From Thermoplasmata archaeon (GTDB lineage Archaea > Thermoplasmatota > Thermoplasmata > Lutacidiplasmatales > UBA184): 62,196 nt of DNA. The position numbers and the translations under genes were made by a program. The DNA lies in the NCBI GenBank assembly GCA_027306505.1, contig DAHUZP010000064.1, positions 1 to 62,196 on the forward strand, written 5' to 3'. This document shows positions 52,068 through 61,100 of this stretch, piece after piece (positions within the stretch are counted from its first letter, which is position 1; each line of letters starts with the position of its first letter). The notes below the pieces were generated by a model. The model ran no database searches and was not told where the DNA came from. It saw nothing but the letters and a program-made list of their open reading frames with translations.

Positions 52068-52712
52068 GTGCCCGCGGTAGGCCGAGAGGACATCCGTGAG
52101 AGCGGCGAGGACCTTCGCCACCTGGGTCTGCGTGTCTCGGAGCTCTCCGAGGAGGTCGCGCATCTCGCCCAATCCTATCGGAACCTCTACGAGCGACTGA
52201 GGCTCTCTCAGCGGGCAGAGATGGAGGGCAGGCCCTCGAAGGTTCCCCCCAGGTCCTGGATCGAGCAGGCTCCCTCCTCTCGTGCGACTCCTTCCGAGAA
52301 GGGCCAGGGCTCGGGTCCCCTCGCACTGGAAGCCCCTGAAATCATGCCCTCGATCCAGAAGAGCCTACGGGCCCTCCTCGAGCGCCAGGGCGAGGTCGGC
52401 CTACGCCTGCGGGACCTCTCCCGTCACTACTTGCTGACGGCGGGAGGGAACGAACCCCGTCGGATCCGTGCCCGGCTCGCGGAGGTGGGAGAGCGCTGCC
52501 AGAACCTTCGCCTGTCCTCCGACTCGTTGTCGCGCGGCACCCCGAGGGCGCTCACCGGGCTCTTGGACGACCTCTGCGAGCTCAACTCCGAGGCTTCCGA
52601 GGACCTGGTCCGCTTCGGACAGAGCCTTAGGCTCAGGGGGGACGGGATCCTCGCCGGCAAGAAGCAGGACCTGAGGTACCTCCAGGGCGACAGCTGGCGT
52701 CGACCGGCCTGA
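52068..52712 (+). CDS. Coiled-coil-rich hypothetical protein
   Basis: 214 residues from GTG 52068 with GCGGAG touching the start. Heptad-like helices occur at about 10-50 (LGLRVSELSEEVAHLAQSYR) and 100-200 (QKSLRALLERQGEVGLRLRD, then RALTGLLDDLCELNSEASED), joined by a Ser/Pro linker. It has no membrane segment. No family recognised. Lies downstream of lipB on the same strand but with its own promoter-like sequence. Confidence 0.55.
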   Translation: MPAVGREDIRESGEDLRHLGLRVSELSEEVAHLAQSYRNLYERLRLSQRAEMEGRPSKVPPRSWIEQAPSSRATPSEKGQGSGPLALEAPEIMPSIQKSLRALLERQGEVGLRLRDLSRHYLLTAGGNEPRRIRARLAEVGERCQNLRLSSDSLSRGTPRALTGLLDDLCELNSEASEDLVRFGQSLRLRGDGILAGKKQDLRYLQGDSWRRPA

Positions 52713-52861
52713 CCCCGCCCATCGGGGCCTTCGCGCCCCAGGCCCTCGATCTCCAGGCGCGGCTCCTTCCTCTGCCTCTCGCCGCGCTAGGCGGGTGGGG
52801 GGGGTTACTGAAATCGGTAACACTTAAGGTCCAAGACCTACTGCCACCCTCCCGGTGCCCC

Positions 52862-53431
52862 ATGAACAGGAGGCTGGCCCTCATCGGGCTCGTCGTTTTC
52901 ATCGCCGGGATCGCGCTGCTCGGGGTCGGAACCTACGGGGTGGAGAGCTCCTTGCACAGCGTGGGCTCCTTCACCCTCCTCTCTCCAGGGGAGTACGTGA
53001 CCCCCAAGATCCATCTCACCTCGGACGCTACGGTCACTCTGCGGAACCCTTCCTCCTCGATGGGCATCGTCACGGCGGCCAATCTCAGCCTGGTGAACGC
53101 GACGAACCTCGCGAGCATGGAGGTCCCGCTCACCACCAGTTCCTCCGGCACCTCCGCCTACGTGGTCTCGGCCGGGGACTACTACGTGGTCGCCTTCACG
53201 AGCTCCGCTCCCAGCACGACAGTGCAGTACCTGTACACCTCCGAGGTCGCCGGGTACGGGATCGCCACGCTGCTCGGGCTGATCCTCGCGATCGCGGGAG
53301 GCATCACGGGGCTGGTGGGCCTTGTGCGCAAGCCGAAGCCCCCCGCGGGGCCGGCCCCCGTCCCCTGGGGCGGTCCTTCCACCGCGCCGACACCCGTCGC
53401 TCCGTCGGGGCCCCCGCCGCGAACACCCTGA
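52862..53431 (+). CDS. Membrane protein with extracellular beta domain and Pro-rich tail
   Basis: 189 residues: an N-terminal helix (LALIGLVVFIAGIALLGVGTY), a Ser/Thr-rich beta domain (about 30-125) that should be outside, a second helix (GIATLLGLILAIAGGITGLVGLV), and a 40-residue tail rich in Pro, Ala and Gly. Both termini are likely inside. Unknown function. The tail composition resembles those of the large surface proteins. A TTAAG-rich patch near 52822 may be its promoter. Confidence 0.6.
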   Translation: MNRRLALIGLVVFIAGIALLGVGTYGVESSLHSVGSFTLLSPGEYVTPKIHLTSDATVTLRNPSSSMGIVTAANLSLVNATNLASMEVPLTTSSSGTSAYVVSAGDYYVVAFTSSAPSTTVQYLYTSEVAGYGIATLLGLILAIAGGITGLVGLVRKPKPPAGPAPVPWGGPSTAPTPVAPSGPPPRTP

Positions 53432-53492
53432 ACTCACGCGCCACTTCCCCGAGGTTCCCAGCGCGGCGTGGGCCCCACCTGAAGTCGAGCGG

Positions 53493-54419
53493 ATGTACGT
53501 CCAACCGTCCGAGTATCTCGCGCCCGCGATCGCTATCGTGGTGGGGGTCCTGCCGGTCCTCTACTTCCGACGGAAGGGCGCTCTCCTGGGCCTCGCCGCG
53601 TTCGCCTACTTCCTCGCGATCGGTGCGAAGGCGGTTCTCGAGTCGGTCTTCTTGGGCTTCTTCCAGTCGGCGACACTCGCCTCCTACCTTGCCTACGGCC
53701 TTCTCACCTTCGTCTTCGAGGTGGGCTTGGCTTACGCGTTCCTCCGACTGGCCTGGACCTACGAGGTCTCCTCAGGCCCCTCTCACCATGCGGGGTGGAC
53801 GTATGGGACCTACCTCGCCTTCTTCGAGAACGCGGTCCTTCTCGGGGCGCTCCCCCTGCTGGGGCTGCTCGCCGTGAGCTCGTCCGGGATCCATGCCCCA
53901 GCGAGCGGTGACCCGTACGCCGCGAACGTGCTCCCCCTCGCCTTCCCCTACGTCTTGGAGCGCCTCTCGTCGCTCATCGCCCATGCCGTCTGGGGCCTAT
54001 TGGTCTACGTTGCGCTCTGGCAGCGGCGTCCCATCCTCGTCCTCACCGTGCTTCCCCTCGCCATGATCGATGCCCTCGCCGCCGGATGGGACTTCACCCA
54101 CTTCGTGAGCTATCCGGTCCTGGTCGTCCTGCTCCTTGGCTACACCCTCGTGACCTCCGCGCTCGCACTCTACCTCTCGGGCATCTGGGGCACTGCCCTG
54201 CGTGGTCTAGGTCGCCCACGGCCCCCCCGGGTCGTGGGACCCCCTCCTCGAGCGGAGCTAGGTCCGGTTCCCACCGCTCCTGGTGTTCCTCCATCCCCCT
54301 CCACTCCGACCTCTTCCCCAGGACCGGTGATCCCGGCCTCCACCTCGGGCGTCCGCTTCCAAGGCCGATCCGCCGAAGGACAGGTCGGGCAGGACGAGCA
54401 CCAAGGGCGCCAAGCGTGA
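53493..54419 (+). CDS. Multi-pass membrane protein, YhfC-like
   Basis: 308 residues from the ATG at 53493; the upstream frame to 53322 is low complexity. About seven hydrophobic helices. YGTYLAFFENAVLLG and PYVLERLSSLIAHAVWGLLVY contain Glu, Arg and His inside helices, in positions that recall the YhfC family of predicted intramembrane metalloproteases. I am unsure, since the key His-Gly motif of that family is not clear. A 60-residue Pro-rich tail follows. It starts 61 bp after the previous gene and may be co-transcribed. Confidence 0.5.
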   Translation: MYVQPSEYLAPAIAIVVGVLPVLYFRRKGALLGLAAFAYFLAIGAKAVLESVFLGFFQSATLASYLAYGLLTFVFEVGLAYAFLRLAWTYEVSSGPSHHAGWTYGTYLAFFENAVLLGALPLLGLLAVSSSGIHAPASGDPYAANVLPLAFPYVLERLSSLIAHAVWGLLVYVALWQRRPILVLTVLPLAMIDALAAGWDFTHFVSYPVLVVLLLGYTLVTSALALYLSGIWGTALRGLGRPRPPRVVGPPPRAELGPVPTAPGVPPSPSTPTSSPGPVIPASTSGVRFQGRSAEGQVGQDEHQGRQA

Positions 54420-54727
54420 GCTCCAACAGCGGGGTCAAGCTCGGCGGTTCCTCTGGGAGCCCCTTGCTCTCCACAGCGGCCGGACGTCAGCCTCGATCGT
54501 TCTCCCAACGTTCAAGTCGAAGATCGCGGGTCAGGGTTCCGGGCCCTCCAAGATGCAGGTAGGGGCATGGTGGGCGCGGCTTCTGCTGGTGATCGGGGGG
54601 TCCTGGTCCTGGCCTCTGGCGTGATCTTGTCTACCTTGACGGCGCCCATGCCATCGGACAGTAGCGCTCCCGCTGCTTGCCCGGGGCCTTCTCGGCCGGG
54701 GGCTCCGGCCGGACGGTGCTCCCAGGG
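54420..54727. other. Intergenic stretch with no clear gene
   Basis: I see no supported gene here on either strand. A run near 54517 resembles a tRNA T-loop but does not fold as one. Confidence 0.4.
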
Positions 54728-55180
54728 ATGCTCATCCATCTAGGGGTGGTTCCCCTGCGGGTCTGGTGGGTCGCTTCTTTCGTCGGGCCCTCCTGGTCCT
54801 TCTTGGGATGCCTACCGGACACGTTCTCGCCCTACCAGCCGGTCCTACCGTACGGAACCGGTCCAGTCGTGGCTTTGGCGCTTTTCGTTGCACTGCAGAT
54901 CATGGGAACCCTCCTCGCCATCATCAGTCTCTGGGACCTCAACTGGCCGTTGCTAGGGCGAGCCGCCCGAGATGCATATCCGCGGAGGGAGCGAGATCAG
55001 CTCGAGGGGGATGCCTCGAGCGGGCATCCCGGGGCACCGGCGGTCCCGGAAGGTCCGGCGCAACCCCCCGACCAGTGGCCCAGATGCAGCCCAGTGCCCC
55101 GAGGGACCCTGGCCAACTGCCGAACGGGGATCTCCGCCCTCGGCGGCTCGCCTTCGGCTGAAAGGGGCGTGCCTCAGTAA
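54728..55180 (+). CDS. Small membrane protein, atypical codon use
   Basis: 150 residues from the ATG at 54728. Two hydrophobic segments occur near 5-28 (VVPLRVWWVASFVG) and 48-72 (VALALFVALQIMGTLLAII), then a charged and Pro-rich tail. Third-position GC is lower than in neighbouring genes, so it may be a recent arrival or non-coding. Its end overlaps the convergent surface-protein gene by 7 nt. No family recognised. Confidence 0.45.
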   Translation: MLIHLGVVPLRVWWVASFVGPSWSFLGCLPDTFSPYQPVLPYGTGPVVALALFVALQIMGTLLAIISLWDLNWPLLGRAARDAYPRRERDQLEGDASSGHPGAPAVPEGPAQPPDQWPRCSPVPRGTLANCRTGISALGGSPSAERGVPQ

Positions 55181-57237
55181 GGTGGTCGGCCCGGTGGCAA
55201 GGCCGGGGCTCCACCGCCTCCAGGACCAGGACCCCCCGCAGGGAGCGGCGGACCGGGGGGAACTCCGGGGCCCGGGCCACCTGCAGCGGGCGCAGGGGGC
55301 GGAGGGGAGGGGGGAGGCCGGTTCCACTTCTTCTGGAACTGCCAGATGAGCACGATGGCCACGACCACGACGACGGAGACGATGGGCACCAGGATCCCGG
55401 GATACGTGCCCAAGAACCCGGCCACCCCTGGCGGGTTCGACGGCAGCCCCAAGGTCGCGTTGACCCAGATGATGAGCCCGTTCAGCCCGGTCGGGGTCCC
55501 GTTGACGAAGAACCTCTGCTGCGGGGCGGTGGTGTAGGTGGGGGCGGTCGCGTTCGCGTAGTACTGCCCGTAGACCAGCTGGACCTTGAAGTCCCCAGAA
55601 GCCCCGGTGGGCTGGGTCTGGTTGATCACGGTCCCCCCGTAGAAGATGAAGACCGTCGCTCCCTGGATCGGGGCCCCTGTCCCCCACTGCTCGACCCAAC
55701 CGCTCACGGTGACCCAGTTCGGGTTGAAGTGGACCGTCACGGTGCCGCTGCCGTTCACCCAGACCCACCCGACGTAGGTCGAGACCCCTACGTTGGCGTC
55801 ACCGGAATAGCGCTGGAAGCTGAACCCCATGCAGCTCGGGTTCGAGATCAGGTAGACGCCCCACTTCACGCGGGCGCCGTTCGACCCGATGAGGGGGAAG
55901 GTGCTGTAGTTGAAGTTAATCGAGCTCAGCGAACACGGGTTCTGAGGGGTCGTGAAGACGACCGTGTAGTAGATGGGGATGAACTGGGCGATGAGGTCGC
56001 CGCTCGCGTTGATGACAACGGTCTGCTGTGTGCCGCCCAGCTGCCACTGGACACCGCCGGTCACCACGAACGGTTGTCCCGTCGGTTGCCAGTGCGCGGC
56101 GGGCACGGCGACCACCGAGGCGATGGTCCCAAAGATCACCGGGATCTTGGTGTTGTTGGTGTAGGTGACCCCCCCGAAGGTGATGGAACCGGCGTACCCC
56201 CCGGGTTGGTCGAGGAACGTCAGAGCGAAGACCTTGGGTGCGAAGGTGAGGTTGAAAGTGCCGTTCGCGAGGACCGTGACGTTCCCGGTCTCAGGGAACA
56301 GGTTCGGGGAGACCGCGACGAGCGGGTTCGGTTCCGCCGACACGCCAGTGAGATTGTACCCCGTGCAGGACCAGGTCGCGTACGCGTAGGTCCCTGCCTG
56401 GATGAGGTGCTTCACCGGCCCGTTCGCGGGCATGCTGACCGATCCGATCGTGACGCCGCCGCAGTTGGTGGGGTTCTGGGAGAAGACCTCGAGCCAGAAT
56501 GTGCTGGGCTGGAAGACGGCGGCGATGTTGCCATTCCCGATGATCGTCGCGAGGCTCGAGCTGATCGAGACCCCGGCGGTCCCCGTCAACGAGTAGGTGT
56601 ACCATCCCGGGCACGGGGTCGCGGTCACGTTGAACTGGCCAGGAGAGGTGGTGTAGGTCTGGCCGTTGAGGGCCTTGGTCCCGTTCAAACGAACGTACCC
56701 GCAGCTAGCGGGGGTGGTCGTCACGTTGACCGTGTACATGGGGCCCGTGAAGCGCGCGGTGATGTTGCCCCAGGTCCCGTTCACGTAGGCGGTCCCGGCG
56801 TGGACCTGGACCGCCCCGCTCCCGGTGATGCTCACCGTGGTCCAACCCGAGCACGGGGTGGCGCTCACGGGCCACGCCCCGGTCGAAGCCGAAGTCAATA
56901 GGGCTCCGTTCGTGTAGAGGGAGCCGTTGTAGCTGATCGAGCCGCAGGTCCATGGGTTGGTCTTGAAACCGACGTTCGCCGTGGCGTGGACGATCTGCGG
57001 CCGACGCGTCGAGGTCTCCGCAGGGTGAACGCTCGGCACCGCGCTCCCTGCGGGGATTGTGACGATTGCCCCGCTACCCCTTGTTCCGCTCCCCAGTACG
57101 GCGGTGGAGGGGGACGAGCCTTCGTGCGGAAGGCCAGCCAAGGGGGGAGCGCTTCCCAGTCCGGCAAAGATCGATAGCGTGAGCGAGCCGAGCAACAGGG
57201 CCGCGCCTAGAAGCGTCCGGGCACGGGTCGACACCAT
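55174..57237 (-). CDS. Surface protein with repeated Cys modules and Pro-rich tail
   Basis: 687 residues. A signal peptide (about 8-30) is followed by beta-rich repeats, each with a Cys pair: a C-P-G-W or C-S-G-W turn (TPCSGWTTVSITG; TPCPGWYTYSLTG) and a preceding CGYV, CGSI or CGGV strand. These resemble the divergent InlB-type/bacterial repeat fold (Flg_new_2). Next comes a carboxypeptidase-regulatory-like beta sandwich (VSGWVEQWGTGAPIQGATVF). One membrane helix (about 603-628, IVSVVVVVAIVLIWQF) leads into a Pro/Gly tail of about 60 residues that should be cytoplasmic. Likely a glycosylated surface protein or adhesin. Starts divergent to dph6. Confidence 0.82.
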   Translation of the reverse strand: MVSTRARTLLGAALLLGSLTLSIFAGLGSAPPLAGLPHEGSSPSTAVLGSGTRGSGAIVTIPAGSAVPSVHPAETSTRRPQIVHATANVGFKTNPWTCGSISYNGSLYTNGALLTSASTGAWPVSATPCSGWTTVSITGSGAVQVHAGTAYVNGTWGNITARFTGPMYTVNVTTTPASCGYVRLNGTKALNGQTYTTSPGQFNVTATPCPGWYTYSLTGTAGVSISSSLATIIGNGNIAAVFQPSTFWLEVFSQNPTNCGGVTIGSVSMPANGPVKHLIQAGTYAYATWSCTGYNLTGVSAEPNPLVAVSPNLFPETGNVTVLANGTFNLTFAPKVFALTFLDQPGGYAGSITFGGVTYTNNTKIPVIFGTIASVVAVPAAHWQPTGQPFVVTGGVQWQLGGTQQTVVINASGDLIAQFIPIYYTVVFTTPQNPCSLSSINFNYSTFPLIGSNGARVKWGVYLISNPSCMGFSFQRYSGDANVGVSTYVGWVWVNGSGTVTVHFNPNWVTVSGWVEQWGTGAPIQGATVFIFYGGTVINQTQPTGASGDFKVQLVYGQYYANATAPTYTTAPQQRFFVNGTPTGLNGLIIWVNATLGLPSNPPGVAGFLGTYPGILVPIVSVVVVVAIVLIWQFQKKWNRPPPSPPPPAPAAGGPGPGVPPGPPLPAGGPGPGGGGAPALPPGRPPY

Positions 57238-57422
57238 CTCGCGAACGTCTCCGGCCCTGGCCTAGGCCGAGGCTTGCGACAGCGTACCAAGGGGGGGTAG
57301 ATAGGGTTTCTGCCTCGCGTGACGCCTGCGCGTCTTGGAAGGGGGAAATCTCCCGTCAGCCGGTCCCGATGACCCGTACACCCTATCTGGCCCTCCGCGG
57401 TCGGCCCCCTCGGAGCGGTCAG

Positions 57423-58091
57423 ATGCCCACCACGGATGGCGACAGCGTGGTGCTCTGGACCGGAGGCAAGGACTCAGTTCTCGCCCTGGTCGAGGCCCGG
57501 GAACAGGGCGTGGATGTTCGTGCGCTGGTGACCTTCGTTCCTCCAGATGGGAAGTTCAAGGCCCACCCGTGCTCGCTCATGAGGGCCCAGGCCGACTCGT
57601 TGGGCCTTCCCCATCGCTCCCTGATGGTCGACCGGCCCTATGCCGGGTCGTACGAGCAGATGCTCCGAGGGCTCCGGGACGAGGGGGTCCGATACCTGTA
57701 CACCGGAGACATCGCCGAGGTCCAGGGCCACACGCGCTGGCTCCAGCAGAGGGTCGAGCGGACCGGGCTAGATCTGCGGAGACCTCTGTGGGGAAGGGAC
57801 CGGCGGGGCCTCCTGGAGCACGCGCTGAAACTAGGTCTTCGGCCCGTGGTGACCGCGGTCCGGAGCCCTCACCTATCGGACGATTGGGTGGGCAAGCCAT
57901 TGGACCGCTCAGCCGTGGAGGAGCTCGCCAGCGCTCCGCCGGAGCGGGCGATCGACCTGAGCGGCGAGCGTGGGGAGTACCACACCATGGTCCTGTACGG
58001 CCCAGGCTTCCACAGCCCGCTGACCTTGGGCCCTTGGAGCCTGGTGCGGGAAGGGGACCTCCGCTACGCGAAGCTAGAGCTTTGGCCGTAA
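57423..58091 (+). CDS. dph6: Diphthine-ammonia ligase family (ATP-PPase)
   Basis: 222 residues from the ATG at 57423, chosen because GGAG lies 7 nt upstream. The PP-loop VVLWTGGKDSVLALVEA is present at the N-terminus (SGGKDS-type). Later landmarks are YLYTGDIAEVQGH and GEYHTMVLYGPGF, the C-terminal signature of the Dph6 family. The enzyme amidates diphthine on elongation factor 2 with ATP and ammonium to finish diphthamide. Length fits the archaeal single-domain form. It stands alone between two surface-protein genes. Confidence 0.88.
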   Translation: MPTTDGDSVVLWTGGKDSVLALVEAREQGVDVRALVTFVPPDGKFKAHPCSLMRAQADSLGLPHRSLMVDRPYAGSYEQMLRGLRDEGVRYLYTGDIAEVQGHTRWLQQRVERTGLDLRRPLWGRDRRGLLEHALKLGLRPVVTAVRSPHLSDDWVGKPLDRSAVEELASAPPERAIDLSGERGEYHTMVLYGPGFHSPLTLGPWSLVREGDLRYAKLELWP

Positions 58092-58146
58092 GGCGCGGCG
58101 GAGTTCGGCGGGAGAAAGGCCCGTTCGAAGGAAAAGGCCCCCCGTC

Positions 58147-58167
58147 CACAAGTCTACATAGCTTGTG
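58147..58167 (+). promoter_or_regulatory. Dyad CACAAG-N9-CTTGTG over a TATA-like core
   Basis: A 6-bp perfect inverted repeat whose spacer contains TACATA (58155-58160). The ATG at 58183 is about 25 nt downstream, so transcription would be leaderless and a bound factor would block the TATA element. Confidence 0.4.
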
Positions 58168-58182
58168 AACGGTACGCATCGC

Positions 58183-61100
58183 ATGGACCTCCGAGGATCA
58201 TCCCTCCCGAGTCCCCGCCCGCTTTTCCGCCGATGGACGCTGGTCATGCTCGTCGTGCTCCTCGCCTTCTCGGTCCCTGGCGCTACCGCGCTCGCGCTCC
58301 ACATCCCCACCTCCGCGGGCGATGGCGGGGCCGCTCTGCCCTACGCGGCTACGACGGCGAGGGGCGCTCCATCGCTCTTCCCGATCTGCGCCGCGTGCAC
58401 CCCGGAACAGGGATCCCGCTCTGGCTCCCCCCACCCGCTCGAGTCGACCCTCCCATCGGTTCCTACTGTTCCAACGAACGTCGCGGTCAGCTTCACCCTC
58501 TCCCCGGCGAGTGGAGTCGGCTCGATCAGTTTCAACGCGAAGACCTACTTTAGCGGCGGTTCGGTCAACATTGCGCCAGGGACCTACAGCCTCAGCGCGA
58601 ACACGAACCCGGGCTGGCACTTCGCTTCCTGGTGGGTGACCGGAGGCGGGACCATCAACACGGGAACGATCACCATCAGCGCAGCCACCCAGATCACCGG
58701 CAACTGGTCTCTCTACCCCAACGTCGCCTTCTCCGTGACCCCGTCCGGCTGCGGGTCCATCAACTTCAACACCACCTCTTTCGCGAACGGGGCCACTCAG
58801 AACTTCTACGCGACCACCGTTCTGGGCCGACCCTACTCCGCGCTCGCCCCGACCTGCGCTAACCACCTCTTCAATGGATGGGGAGTTTCCGGCGGGGTCA
58901 CGGTCACCTCCGTCAGCTGGACGAACCCCCAGGTCAACCTCACGAACAACGGCACGCTCACGGCGAACTTCGTTCCCAGCGCGACGGTGTCCTTCACGAT
59001 CTCCCCTGGGGCCGGGGACGGCTACCTCACGTTCGGTGGCACGAAGTACTTCAACGGCCAGACGGCGACCGTACCGACCGGCATCTACACGATCGTCCAG
59101 ACAGCGAGCCCAGGCTGGCACTTCTCCGCCTGGAGCACCACCGGGGGGGTCGCACTCTCGGGGACCGGGGTCTCGGTCACCGGTAGCGGGGGCCTCACCG
59201 CGACCTTCGTACCCTACCCCCGTGTCGGGTTCTCCGTGAACCCCGCCGTCTGCGCCCCAATCACGTTCAACGGGACGGCCCAAGCGAACGGCAGTGCCGG
59301 GAACTTCTACGGCTCCGGAGCGAGCTATCCCCTCAGCGTCGCTGCATGTGCCGGTTACGCGTTCAATGGCTGGACCTCGACCGGGGGCGTCACGTTCACC
59401 TCCGCGGGCTCGCTCAGCACCAACGCTTTGCTCACCGCGAACGCGACCATCGCCGCGACCTTCGTCCCCACCTACACGGTCTCCATCACGTTGGCCCCGG
59501 CATCCAGTGCAGGCTACGTCGTCCTGGGGGTGACGGACTACTTCAACGGTGGAAGCGCCTCCCTCACGGCCGGCACCTACGTCCTGTCGGCGGTGGCCGC
59601 ACCCGGTTGGAAGTTCAGCTCCTGGACCACCACGGGCGGTCTCTCGATCGGGACGGGGCATGTCACCGTGAGCTCTGCTGGGACCCTCAGCGCGACCTTC
59701 GTCCAGTACGCCCAGATCAGCTTCTCCATCGATCGGGCGGCCTGCGGGCCGATCACCTTCAACACGACGACCTATGCCAACGCGACCTCGGGGTCCTTCC
59801 CGCTCGCGTTGAGCCCTTACACCGCGTCCATCGGCACCTGCACCAACTACGTCTTCACGAGCTGGTCCTCCAGCGGTGGGGTCACGGTCTCCCTACCCCT
59901 CCAAACCTCCTCTTCGGTCACCGTCGCAGGCAACGGAACGCTCACCGCGAGCTTCGCCGGACCGTACTTCACCCTCACCTTCGGGGTCTTCCCGAACCTT
60001 CCCTCCTCCGGAGGTTCGATCGTCTTCCAGGGGAAGTCCTACTTCAACGGAGCGAGCGTCTCGGTCCTCGCCGGTAGCTACTCCGCTGCGGAGCAAGGGG
60101 CGGTCGGCTTCCGCTTCCTCAGCTGGAGCGTGAGCGGTTCGGTCTCCATGGCCGGATCCACGCTCACCGTCTCCGGGGGAGGGACCCTCACCGCGCATTT
60201 CGTCCAGGTGTACGATCTAGGGTTCTCGATCTCCCCCTCGGCCTGCAGCTCCGGGATCATCACTTTCAACGGCACCTCATGGAACAGCGGGATCACCGGG
60301 ACCTTCCGGGCGCTCTCTTCTCCGGCCCTCGCCTCCAACTGCGCAGGATACCATTTTGCGGGCTGGGCGGCGAGCGGCGGGGTCAGCCTCACCACCCCGA
60401 CCCTGAACCCCACGGTGGCGAGCCTCACGGGCAACGGGACGTTGGGTGCTCTCTGGAGCGTGAACCAGACCACGCACTACCAGGTGACGGTCCTGGCGAA
60501 CCCCAACTCCTGCGGTCAGATCGACCTCAACGGCACCCTCTACCTCTCAGGGACGGTCGTGAGCATCACCGCGGGGACCTGGAGCCTGGGGGAGAGCGGC
60601 TGCGCGGGCTACGTCTTCGTCAACTGGTCCGTGGGCGCCTCGAACGTGGTCGGGAACCCCGTCACCCAGAACACCACGCTCGACGTCCTCTCCAGCGGAT
60701 GGGTCACGGCGATCTTCGCCCCTCGTGCGATCGCCGACAGTGTCCAGATCTCCATCCAACCCGCCACGTGCGGGTCCGTCAGCATCGGTGGTAGGACCTT
60801 CCTCAATGGCCAGACGGCGAGCCTCCTCGCCGGGAGCTTCAGCTTCTCGTACATAGGGTGCACGGGATACTATCCGGTGCCCTCCATCACCGGGCGCGGC
60901 GGAGCGGGCTTCAACGCGGGCTTCACGTTGCTCACGGTGAGCGCCTCGGGCTCCGTATCGGTCAACTACACCGCGACGCTCGGCGCGGTGCTGGCCTCGT
61001 CCTCATCGAACACCTCGTCCGGGAGCCCGGTCACTCTGACCGACACGATCTCGGGAGGTGTGGGTCCCTTCGAGGTGGAGTGGGACTTCGGTGACCACAG

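Noticed and set aside
54500-54560. tRNA-like T-loop near 54517
   Set aside because: The T-stem arms do not pair and no anticodon or acceptor stem could be drawn.
58198-59661. 487-residue minus-strand ORF under the giant surface protein
   Set aside because: Low-complexity Arg/Gly/Glu shadow; the plus strand has a signal peptide and regular repeats.
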